From the NCBI GenBank assembly GCA_946800325.1, contig OX326958.1:9434001-9498000 (forward strand): a DNA stretch of 64,000 nucleotides. The letters run 5' to 3'. This DNA comes from Luzula sylvatica (taxonomy: Eukaryota > Streptophyta > Magnoliopsida > Poales > Juncaceae). This document shows, one piece after another, positions 55,961 to 63,711 of the stretch; the stretch's first letter is position 1; every line of letters starts with the position of its first letter. A model generated the notes under the pieces. That model was not told the DNA's origin, searched no databases, and was given only the letters and a program-made list of their open reading frames with translations. A program made the translations under genes and the position numbers.

Positions 55961-56832
55961 CAAATTTCAATTTTTTCAAAAATTTCTTAAAAATACAAAA
56001 ACAGAAGCCTGACACCTTGCAAAAATTCGATTGCAATATTTTTCAAAAAAAATTTAAATTGAAGTGTAACACAAGCAAAATACTCAATTTTCATTTCGTA
56101 CTCAAAATATTCCGTAATTGAAGACTAACACACACAAATTTCAATTTTTTCAAAAATTTCTTAAAAGTTCAAAAACTAAAGTCTAAAACCATCAAAAAAT
56201 TGAATTAAGATATTTTTTAAAAAATGTTAAAATCGAAGTGTAACACAAGCAAAATACTCAATTTTCATTTCGTACTCAAAATACTCCGTAATTGAAGACT
56301 AACACACACAAATTTCAATTTTTTCAAAAATTTCTTAACAGTTCAAAAACTAAAGTCACCTTCAAAAAATTGAATTAAGATATTTTTAAAAAAAAATTAA
56401 AATTTAAGTGTAACACAAGCAAAATACTCAATTTTCATTTCGTACTCAAAATACTCCGTAATTGAAGACTAACACACACAAATTTCAATTTTGTCAAAAA
56501 AATTTTAAAAGTTCAAAAACTGAAGTCCAAACCTTCAAAAAATTGAATTAAGATATTTTTTAAAAATATGTTAAAATTGAAGTTTAACACAAGCAAAATA
56601 CTCAATTTTCAAGTTGTACTCAAAATACTCCGTAATTGAAGACTAACACACACAAATTTCATTTTTTCAAAAATTTCTTAAAAATACAAAAACAGAAGTC
56701 TAACACCTTCCAAAAATTCGATTATGATATTTTTCAACAAAATTTAAAATTGAAGTGTAAAACAAGCAAAATACTCAATTTTCGTTTCGTTCTCAAAATA
56801 CTCCGTAATCGAAGACTAACACACACAAATTT

Positions 56833-57925
56833 TGAAAACTAATTTATCGTCATGCGAAAATCATTTGATCACACTTCGTTTAGTTTTAATGATATGTCAT
56901 GCGAAAATCATTTGATCGCACTTTCTTTCATGAAAACTACTTTATCGTCTTCTACTATTACACAAAGTTATATAATTTTATCTTCATTTAGTTTTAATGA
57001 TATGTCATGCTAAATTATTTGATCACCTTTTTTTAATCAGGTACAAAAAACATTTCACAGTGACACATTAAAAAGGAAGTGTAGAAATCCTACCCCGATT
57101 TTGAATTTGATGTGTTCATTGTCTGGTTCTTTTTTAATGAATAAATTCATTCAAAATGTACAATTTTTCACCGCAATGCAATGTCGAATCATTTTGAGGA
57201 TGCTTTTCTTCCGAGATTCAATTTCGGGATTGCCAAGATATTTTTTTTGTTGGTTTTTTCACTAAAAGTGAGTATTTGTATATTCATTCAGTGGTCTAAC
57301 AAAAATTGAGGACCGAAATCTGGATTTGGTACCTCACAATATACATGCTTCTTAATAATACCTGATTTGAATCTGGAAACAGAGTCTCAGCTTGTAAAAA
57401 CCAGGCTTCCAGTTCCCACTACAATAATACAAATAATCTCCAGGCAATATATAAGTAGACATGGTCCACACATAACGGTAGGACTTTATACAGTTTATTA
57501 TGGAGACAAAGCCGGTCTATGAAGAAACTTGTTCTTGTAATATTACTAGAAAAGCTCCGGCTATGCAGTTTATGCGACGTGGTTTCAGTATATTTCACAA
57601 GAGGCCTTAATTAATTGATGGACCTTGTTTACTAGAACAAAAGCTCCTGAAATTTCCTCACATTTTCTCCATTTTAATTAATTTAATAATTAATGCTATC
57701 AATTAACAATTAATTCATAATTATTTATTTTTAAATATTTAAAATTAATTATTAATTGATATGGACCTTAATTATATTTTTTTTTTTTAGTGAAGGAATA
57801 CCAATAGGTATTGGAACTTGTATTAAAACTTAAGAGTTTTTACACAGCCTTAAATAAAAGAAAAAACATAAGAAACGAAAATTGTAAACTTCATTGGAGA
57901 TTATCGTTGCGCTCAGCTCTTGTTG
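56833..57925. other. Array-flanking AT-rich DNA, no gene recognised
   Basis: Similarity to the satellite stops at about 56,832. The first 200 bp contains short degenerate direct repeats. CATGCGAAAATCATTTGATC occurs at 56,851 and 56,898, with a weaker third copy from 57,006. GAAAACTAATTTATCGTC at 56,834 has a near copy at 56,932. The remainder, including a more mixed-composition stretch at about 57,300-57,640, has no long open frame, splice-like structure or element end that I can support. Confidence 0.5.
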
Positions 57926-57933
57926 CTTTTATC
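57926..57933 (+). repeat. Left 8-bp target-site duplication (CTTTTATC)
   Basis: CTTTTATC directly precedes the TAGAGCTGGCAA end of the element and is identical to the 8 bases directly after the other end (58,657-58,664). An 8-bp duplication is the standard length for the hAT superfamily. Confidence 0.8.
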
Positions 57934-57950
57934 TAGAGCTGGCAAAATCT

Positions 57951-58237
57951 GACCCGACCCGAAAAAATGACCCAACCCGTCCGAACCCGAACCCGACCCG
58001 ACCCGACCCGAAAATATTGAAAGTCAACGACCCGAACCCGAACCCGAAACCGAAACCGAAACCGAATGACCCGAACACGAAATCGACCCGAAACCGAATG
58101 ACCCGAACCCGAAATCGACCCGAAACCGAATGACCCGAAACCCGAACGACCCGAAACCCGAACTAACCCGAAACCCGAATGATCCGAAACTCACGACCCG
58201 AATGACCCGAAATTCACGACCCGAATGACCCGAAAAT
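57951..58237 (+). repeat. Degenerate CCCGAA minisatellite, left block
   Basis: The block is built from GACCCGACCCGAACCCGA and longer GACCCGAAACCGAAT variants, with the C-rich strand on plus. It is far more GC-rich than anything around it and lies wholly inside the hAT-like element. Confidence 0.85.
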
Positions 58238-58390
58238 TAAAATATTATTGTTATGGTTAATATAATATTGCTAAAATATCTCGGAATCAATAAAATAAAT
58301 CAGAAATTATCCGAAAACTAATTTTTTGGAAAATCGAATGATTTGAAATCAAATTTTGTGAAATCTGAATTACTCGAAAATCAAAATAGT

Positions 58391-58643
58391 GACGACCCGA
58401 ATGACCCGAAAACCGAAACGACCCGAACCCGAATGATCCGAAAACCGAAACAACCCGAACCCGAATGACCCGAAAACCGAAACGACCCGAACCCGAATGA
58501 CCCGAAAACCGAAACGATCCGAACCCGAACGACCCGAAAACCGAAACGACCCGAACCCGAACGACCCGATAACCCGAATGACCCGCAACCCGAAACGACC
58601 CGAACCCGAAATGATCCGACCCGAACCTGATCCGACCCGTCCG
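58391..58643 (+). repeat. Degenerate CCCGAA minisatellite, right block
   Basis: The block consists of repeats of GACCCGAACCCGAATGA alternating with CCGAAAACCGAAACGA, in the same orientation as the left block, ending in GACCCGTCCGATTGCC next to the right inverted end. The common unit is about 32 bp (for example about 58,407-58,530). Confidence 0.85.
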
Positions 58644-58656
58644 ATTGCCACCTCTA

Positions 58657-58664
58657 CTTTTATC
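58657..58664 (+). repeat. Right 8-bp target-site duplication (CTTTTATC)
   Basis: This copy is identical to 57,926-57,933. Removing the element and one copy would rejoin flanks reading TTGTTG, CTTTTATC, CTACTCC. Confidence 0.8.
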
Positions 58665-59217
58665 CTACTCCTCTTTTCTTGTCCGGCACCATCCATGTGT
58701 TTGTTTCTTTTACCGCCTTTTGTGCCGTTGCTTACGGTAGTTTGAATTTATTGTTGAAGATCCTATTATTTCTTTCGAGTCAATTTGCCAAGTTAATTAC
58801 ATATTAAATTTTAATAATCATAAATTAATTATTAATTTACTTTCTTAATTATTCAATTAATTAGTGTAGGAGAAATGTGGGAAAATGGGGGGAAAGTATA
58901 ATTTTCCATTTCACAATTGTCATTCACTATGCCCTCCCATTTCATCACAACATTTTTGTATATAGTAATTAACACGTAACACATAACTACACATAATTGG
59001 CATATATAAATTATATTAATCAATATATCCTGATTGTGACTTGTGAGGGATTGTAATTGTAATTAATTAATACTTTATACACTAAATAACTTGTTAATTA
59101 CAAATGTTATTTATTTTGGTGGACATATTTTGCGTGTCGTATTATTCATTTATCAATATTAAACATATGTAAGCTTTATCAATGTAAATGTTAAGATGCA
59201 ATGGAGGTGTTCATTAA
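58665..59217. other. AT-rich intergenic DNA, nothing recognised
   Basis: The first 80 bp after the hAT-like element is of mixed composition. The rest is rich in TTAATTAA-like tracts (about 58,790-58,870 and 59,050-59,110). There is no open frame, RNA gene or element end that I can support. Confidence 0.5.
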
Positions 59218-59309
59218 TTGACTCAAATGGAGTCATTAGTCCAGTGGGAGAATATATGTACTGGTCAATGTATGACTATAAATAGTTTTGTACTAAACAT
59301 TTGAGTCAA
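59218..59309. promoter_or_regulatory. 12-bp inverted repeat with bZIP-type sites around a TATA-like box
   Basis: TTGACTCAAATG at 59,218-59,229 is exactly inverted by CATTTGAGTCAA at 59,298-59,309. Each arm contains a TGA(C/G)TCA core, the type of site bound by plant bZIP factors, and the left arm also begins with a TTGAC W-box core. A TATAAATA sequence lies between them at about 59,277. This could be a promoter relic or the ends of a tiny decayed element. No convincing reading frame follows on either strand, so a functional role is only a guess. Confidence 0.25.
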
Positions 59310-59362
59310 CGAAAAGATTTACTCTCGAACTCGTATATGCGTTGGACATACCCCCATCTCTA

Positions 59363-59390
59363 CCACACCCACACACACCCACACACACAT
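59363..59390 (+). repeat. CA-rich microsatellite-like stretch
   Basis: The stretch reads CCACACCCACACACACCCA followed by more CACACA, an imperfect CA/CCCA repeat of about 28 bp. Confidence 0.7.
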
Positions 59391-59397
59391 AAATATT

Positions 59398-59537
59398 CTT
59401 GATAAGGTGGATATGGTTTAACATCTTAATTATATGTTCGATCATAAATTGAGATAATTAAATCATAAATTAAGATGTTAAATCATATTTTTGTGTGTTA
59501 ATTTTGAAGGTGTTAAATCATATCCTAATCATCAAAG
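59398..59537. repeat. Imperfect inverted repeat, possible MITE remnant (~140 bp)
   Basis: The left arm (59,398-59,427, beginning CTTGATAAGGTGGATATGG) is matched in inverted orientation by the right arm (59,507-59,537, ending ATATCCTAATCATCAAAG) over about 30 bp with a few mismatches. A further inverted copy of TTAACATCTTAA lies at about 59,469-59,483 (TTAAGATGTTAAATC). The long AT-rich hairpin fits a miniature inverted-repeat transposon, but I cannot find a convincing target duplication. Confidence 0.4.
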
Positions 59538-59562
59538 ATGTGTTAATTAACACTTTTATAAA

Positions 59563-60070
59563 TTAGGCACGTGCCTAAAGCCTCCTAAAAAATAGAATCC
59601 CCTAAAATATTTTGTTCCTATGTATATTTATTTGAGCAATATATATTTTTTCTAAGGATTAAATCTAAATTTTGAGTATCATTTTTGTATATTGTTTAAC
59701 TGGTGCTAATTTGGAGAAATTTAAAAATATATGCTTAATTGATAATAATTTGGAAAATTGATGCTACAAATCACGTGAATTGTTGTTGCAAATTTGAAAG
59801 CTATGAAATATTTTTGCTTGATTAGTGATCAATTTATTGATCTATTGCTTATTTTGCAAAATAAGTGCTTCATTGATACTAATTGAAATTGAGAAATATA
59901 TGATGTCTATATAACTTGTACCGACTTAGCAATTTCGTAAGATAAGTTTATCAAATATCGAATCGTTCGGTTGGTATTTGAAAAAAATAAATCGTAATAT
60001 ATTTCAAAAGCTCCGTCATAAAATTCGCCTAAGGCTACCGTAAATTTAGGACCGGGCCCGGTTGCACTAC
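59563..60070. mobile_element. Possible decayed DNA transposon between two GC-rich palindromes
   Basis: A perfect 16-bp palindrome, TTAGGCACGTGCCTAA (59,563-59,578), is followed by AAGCCTCCTAAAAAATAG. About 460 bp later come CGCCTAAGGCTACCGTAAA and TTTAGGACCGGGCCCGGTTG, including the 12-bp palindrome ACCGGGCCCGGT near 60,050. GC-rich ends of this sort around an AT-rich body resemble old plant DNA transposons, but that comparison is from general recollection. No matching inverted ends or target duplication could be demonstrated. The first palindrome also contains a CACGTG G-box. Confidence 0.25.
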
Positions 60071-61020
60071 TGCTTTTGGCCTGGCGCACCCCTCCCAAAT
60101 CAAAATTTTAATTTATAAAACCTCTTTATAATTTTTGAACTAAATATACAGTATTTCAATTATATAATTAAAGATTAATTTTATTTGAATCAAACAAACT
60201 AAATAGATGCAAAAATTATGTTATCTTTTTAAAGACCTACGAATTTTTTGAAATCAAACAATGTAATTTTTCTCAGTACCTTAAAAAGAATTGTAAAATA
60301 GTATTTAAATAGAATCGGAATATATTTTTGTAAATACTAGGTTTTGTTCATGCAATTAAAAAGAAATCTAATTTTTGTGCCAGTATCAATACAAAATCAT
60401 AAAAAGATAACAAATATTTTTTGGTTTTCAATTAAAGTATGTATTTATTATGTATGGACTATGGAAATAATGATAATTTTCCAGTTTCTTTTTTTTTTTG
60501 AAGAAATATAAGAGAGTCTAATTTACACGATTTAGTTTGCTTTTGTATACAAAATGATTCTATTCAAATTTTATATTTGGTATAATAAATCTATTCATAT
60601 TATTGATGTCTCTGTTTTATTTAAACAACATAAAACTGACTAGGTGAACTTATATCATTCAGTTACTAATCTCATAAGGGTCAATCTCATAGATGTGAAT
60701 AAGGGGAAAAAGTATTATATGCTCATGCTACCTAAACATGAACTCAAAATCACCAATAATAAAAATAAATAAATTTGAATAGATGTGATTATCTGTAATG
60801 ACCAAGAAGTCCGAGTGGACCATGAAATTCGATTTTTAATATAATAGTCTCGATCAAGACGACAATCGTTTTTTCATTTAAAAATAATTGCATGGATAAA
60901 CTGGAGTTGGAAAAGCTTTTTTTTTTGCAATCTCTAGATCCAACAAACCTATCTTGAATATTAGTGAGGAATTTCAGTATGATAAGACGACGACGAGACA
61001 CGACCACATGTATCCATTTG
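60071..61020. other. AT-rich intergenic DNA, nothing recognised
   Basis: There are long A/T tracts, including a poly-T run near 60,490. The reading frame on the minus strand at 60,789-61,067 has no domain-like composition and overlaps the duplicated stretch to its right, so I do not treat it as a gene. Confidence 0.5.
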
Positions 61021-61195
61021 CATGCGGTGCTCAACGGTTGTTTCCACAGCTCCCCATCCATTTGCATATATCCATTTACCCCCAGTTAATTATGATGGAT
61101 CGGAAATGCACCCTTTTAATCTCCACAAACGTAGAGCATTCGGTGCTCAACGGTTGTTTCCACGGCTCCCTATCCATTTGCATTTATCCATCTCT
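61021..61195 (+). repeat. Direct duplication of ~52 bp, 116 bp apart
   Basis: CGGTGCTCAACGGTTGTTTC at 61,025 recurs at 61,141. The match continues through CATCCATTTGCAT or TATCCATTTGCAT for about 50 bp with three or four differences. A further ATCCATTTGCAT motif sits just upstream at about 61,013. The overlapping open frames on the plus strand (60,954-61,279) read through both copies in different phases and look incidental. The source of this more GC-rich segment is not recognised. Confidence 0.7.
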
Positions 61196-61300
61196 CCATT
61201 GCCCCCTCGTATTTCCAATATTATTGCACTTGCCTTCAAAAATAAATATATAAAATATATTATTATGATACTAGTTTAGTAATATAATATAATATAATAC

Positions 61301-61413
61301 CTGAGCGATATGTTTGGCAAAAATAAGTTCGATCAGGACGAGTGAAGCTTGCCAATCTTGTTTGTGTCCGAATATTTCTAGAAGCCCGCCGTCCACTTGA
61401 GCCTCCAACCTTT
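61301..61413 (-). other. Exon-like island, minus strand, unrecognised product
   Basis: Read on the minus strand, a stretch of balanced composition encodes about 37 residues including LEAQVDGGLLEIFGHKQDWQ and then a hydrophobic segment ending FAKHIAQ. It is bounded by a plausible acceptor (AATATAG at about 61,414) and a plausible donor (CAG|GTATTA at 61,300). Surrounding DNA is AT-rich on both sides, as expected of introns. No partner exons are identified, and I do not recognise the family. It may be a gene fragment or chance. Confidence 0.25.
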
Positions 61414-61761
61414 CTATATTAATCACAGAAAAATATGATTTTGTTTGGTTGAATATCACAATTGAACACATTTTTTTCTCATGAAAATGCAATTTTGGGT
61501 TTAAAAAAAGTAATTTTGAATGAAATTATTTTGTAGTTCAAACTTGATCGAATTTTTTCTGTTTATTTCTTATTTAAAATGTCTACTAATCATGAGATTT
61601 AAAACATATAAACATCTTGAGTTTTTTTAATTGTAGGGTTGCTTCTTGAAAAAAAAAATCCATTAGTATCTTGGGTTAGAGCAACCAAATTGTCGGGACC
61701 GTTCCTGGTTAGAAAATAATATTTTCACAAAAGACTCTATTGACATTATAAAATATACAAA
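61414..61761. other. Intergenic DNA, nothing recognised
   Basis: AT-rich sequence with no open frame beyond the extension of the exon-like island and no repeat structure that I can support. Confidence 0.45.
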
Positions 61762-61883
61762 GATACATATTAGTTACAATAAAAATAATATATTATTAGT
61801 TACTAACATGGAATATAATTACGATACATATTAGTTACGATGAAAATAATATATTATTAATTACTAACATCAAATATGATTCT
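61762..61883 (+). repeat. Two-copy 61-bp tandem repeat
   Basis: GATACATATTAGTTAC starts at 61,762 and again at 61,823. Both copies continue with AAAATAATATATTATTA and TTACTAACAT and differ at a handful of positions. The unit is unrelated to the large satellite. Confidence 0.8.
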
Positions 61884-61977
61884 CGATTATAAAGGTGAAA
61901 TCATCTATTCTGCAAACGAAACAAAAAGATCATTTTTTTTTTCAAAAACAAGAAACATAAAAAAGATCATGCTAAAC

Positions 61978-62145
61978 CTAGGCTAAGTAATCGGCAGTGA
62001 GCTGTTTAACATGTGCATAGCATTTGCTTAAGCTAGTAAAGAGATTAAAAGAGAAGATGTGGATAAAAGCAAGGGAATTTGTTGGTGGTTGTATGAGGAA
62101 TGCAAGGCATTGACGAGAAACACGGACGGGCCGTTCTTCTCGCAT
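61978..62145 (-). CDS. Candidate 55-residue small ORF, unknown function
   Basis: On the minus strand an ATG at 62,145 opens a frame of 55 codons that ends in TAG at 61,978-61,980. The product begins MREERPVRVSRQ, basic at its start, then a mixed hydrophobic middle with two prolines, and ends near HVKQLTADYLA. The segment is noticeably less AT-rich than its surroundings, which is the main reason to list it. I see no signal peptide, cysteine pattern or known small-peptide motif and do not recognise a family. The base at -3 is C, a weak start context. It could equally be a chance frame or an exon of something larger. Confidence 0.22.
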   Translation of the reverse strand: MREERPVRVSRQCLAFLIQPPTNSLAFIHIFSFNLFTSLSKCYAHVKQLTADYLA

Positions 62146-62520
62146 TTGTCTCCCTAACGAGATGCAAGGAATAGTGCAACCGAGTTGATATTGTTTCCAA
62201 CGAAAGAAAAAAATTATAGTCTTTTTTTCGTTAGAGCCTTTTTTATCCCATGGTATTAAAAATCTGTTGATATAATAGTCGAGAAGAACTAAATTTTGTT
62301 TACATCAGAAAAGTTATTTCTATTTAAGTAAGGTAAATGTAATATTTAAAAAACCATCGCTCAAGAAATTTGTTGTTAATTAAAACAAATCATCAGAAAT
62401 ATAGTTATAATATTGGGTACATAATCATATTTCCATAAACCTCTTTTTAATTACTTCCGTCCATCTATAGCAATTTATTTAATACTTCTCCATTTTCAAA
62501 CACTTTGGTTTTAAATAGAA
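62146..62520. other. Upstream region of the F-box pseudogene
   Basis: AT-rich sequence with no recognised gene. The last 70 bp contains ACTTCCGTCCATCTATAGCA followed by CACTTTGG. This loosely recalls the CTCCGTCC-type ends of plant Stowaway-like elements, but no second end is visible. No clear TATA box at a sensible distance decides a transcription start. Confidence 0.4.
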
Positions 62521-63711
62521 ATGGGTCATCTTAGTCGTGGATCTTCCTCCGTCATGTATCAAGAGAGAAATTATAAGTCATACTGCTGCACGGCCGTCGC
62601 AAACAATGAAGAATTTCAATCTGAAAACATCATTTCTTTTGAGGAGATGTTGCTTGAAGATTTAATATTGAAAATCTTCACCTTGCTCCCGGTCCCAGAT
62701 GGAATTAGAATTGGATCTGTCTCAAAGGCCTGGCAAAAATACATCTCAAAAACAAAATGTATTTTAAATGACGATTATGTCCCATCACATAAACCCTGGT
62801 ATTTTATGTTTACACTTCAGGGAGGCGATTTTGTTGGGTATTTCTATGATTATGAAGCACAATCCACCCACACGTTTGATTTTCTGAATTTGAAAACATT
62901 GTCCTAATATACTTCGGTCAAAAATCCTTTCTTCGATTATTCATGTACTTGTCTTTCATCATCACATGGATTAGTATGTATAAGAGAGGTGAAAAATAAG
63001 AACAATCGTATTTTGGTATGTAACCCTGTATTGAAGCGCTGGAGATGGTTACCAGAGATACCAGATAACAAGGATCAATATTTTCATGCAGTTGCATTAT
63101 CAGTAGATATTCAATCGAAAACATACTACACAGCCATGGTCAAGGTCTCTCCACACAACATATTTGACGAAAGAAAAGTTAGCATTGAACTGTATGATTC
63201 CAAAGAAAAATGTTGGGCGAATGTTTACAATGGTTCTTTGATTGGATATAGAGAAATATTGCGTACAGTGATATGTAATGATATCTTATATATTCTTACT
63301 TGGAGGTTTGGTAGGGATCAGTCACGTTATGTCATGGTGCCATACGATTTAAGAAGCACAAGAATTGAAAATTCTCTCACAGATTTGGCAATTTCGTTGC
63401 CGAGTGAAATGCGGATTGTTTCGGATATGATGAATTTACACGGAAAATTGATCATGGTAGGGTGGATGCCTGATGAAATAACAAAAATTAACAAATGCTT
63501 GGTCTTATTGGAATTGTGTAGGACAAAATGGAATGAGGTTTCGAGGTTGCCAAATGAGTTAATGGATATTTTCCGCGGGTGTAGATGTAGTGGAGTTAAT
63601 GATTTGGTTTATTTACATGCATGGGACGAATCAATTTTGGGAATATTCAATCTAAGTCAAAATACTTGCAAGTTTGTAAATTTGTCTCCAATCCACGAAA
63701 AAAATAGTTAA
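62521..63711 (+). pseudogene. F-box protein with F-box-associated region, interrupted by one in-frame TAA
   Basis: F-box proteins bind a Skp1-type adaptor through the F-box and select targets for SCF ubiquitin ligases through the C-terminal part. The ATG at 62,521 has a good context (G at -3, G at +4), and an in-frame TAA three codons upstream rules out an earlier start. Residues about 43-82 form the F-box (LLEDLILKIFTLLPV, then SVSKAWQKYI). Codon 129 (62,905-62,907) is TAA, but the same frame then stays open for 267 codons to TAA at 63,709. That part carries typical F-box-associated landmarks: SSSHGLVCI (about 146-154), ILVCNPVLKRWRWLPE (about 164-179), IELYDSKEKCW (about 222-232) and NLHGKLIMVGW (about 305-315). 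Total length would be 396 codons plus stop, normal for intronless plant F-box genes. The frame has no other stop or shift, so the break is recent, a sequencing error, or read through. The target is unknown. Confidence 0.8.

Larger units (their letters stand above)
1..56832 (+). repeat. Tandem satellite array, ~173-174-bp monomer, AT-rich
   Basis: Nearly every 173-174 bp the same landmarks return in the same order: a TTGAAGACTAACACACACAA box, a CTGAAGTCTAACACCTTCAA box, a TTGAAGTGTAACACAAGCAA box, then a segment with GTACTCAAAATACTCCGTAA. All copies face the same way. The array starts before the window, since position 1 falls inside a monomer, and stops abruptly at about 56,832 inside the first subunit. 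At this spacing it holds about 325 monomers. No transposon, gene or microsatellite interrupts it. The monomer length is close to a nucleosome repeat and typical of plant centromeric or heterochromatic satellites; that it is centromeric is only a possibility, because sequence alone cannot show it. I do not recognise the monomer as a named family. Confidence 0.97.
57934..58656 (+). mobile_element. Non-autonomous hAT-like element filled with CCCGAA repeats (723 bp)
   Basis: The element starts TAGAGCTGGCAA and ends TTGCCACCTCTA. The two ends are inverted repeats matching at 11 of 12 bases, and identical 8-bp CTTTTATC duplications flank them. Short TAG-type inverted ends plus an 8-bp target duplication point to the hAT superfamily. 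There is no transposase, so it would need one supplied in trans. Inside, two blocks of degenerate CCCGAA/GACCCGAAT repeats (about 57,951-58,237 and 58,391-58,643) lie in the same orientation around an AT-rich core of about 150 bp. Open frames on both strands here are low-complexity products of the repeat. The intact duplication suggests a fairly recent insertion. Confidence 0.75.

Noticed and set aside
1..56832. CRISPR-like interpretation of the regular repeats
   Set aside because: There are no unique spacers between conserved repeats. Whole monomers are similar end to end, and the context is a plant nuclear genome.
57894..58745. Proline/arginine-rich and glycine/serine-rich frames on both strands
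   Set aside because: They are translations of the CCCGAA minisatellite inside the hAT-like element, open in several frames at once because the repeat lacks stops.
60789..61279. Overlapping frames of 85-99 codons on both strands
   Set aside because: They read through the two-copy 116-bp-spaced duplication in conflicting frames and show no domain-like pattern.
62440..62520. Stowaway-like MITE end (ACTTCCGTCC) just upstream of the F-box gene
   Set aside because: Only one loosely matching end is visible, with no inverted partner and no TA duplication, so an element is not supported.
62918..63124. Minus-strand 68-codon frame
   Set aside because: It is antisense to the conserved F-box-associated part of the pseudogene and is a shadow of that coding frame.
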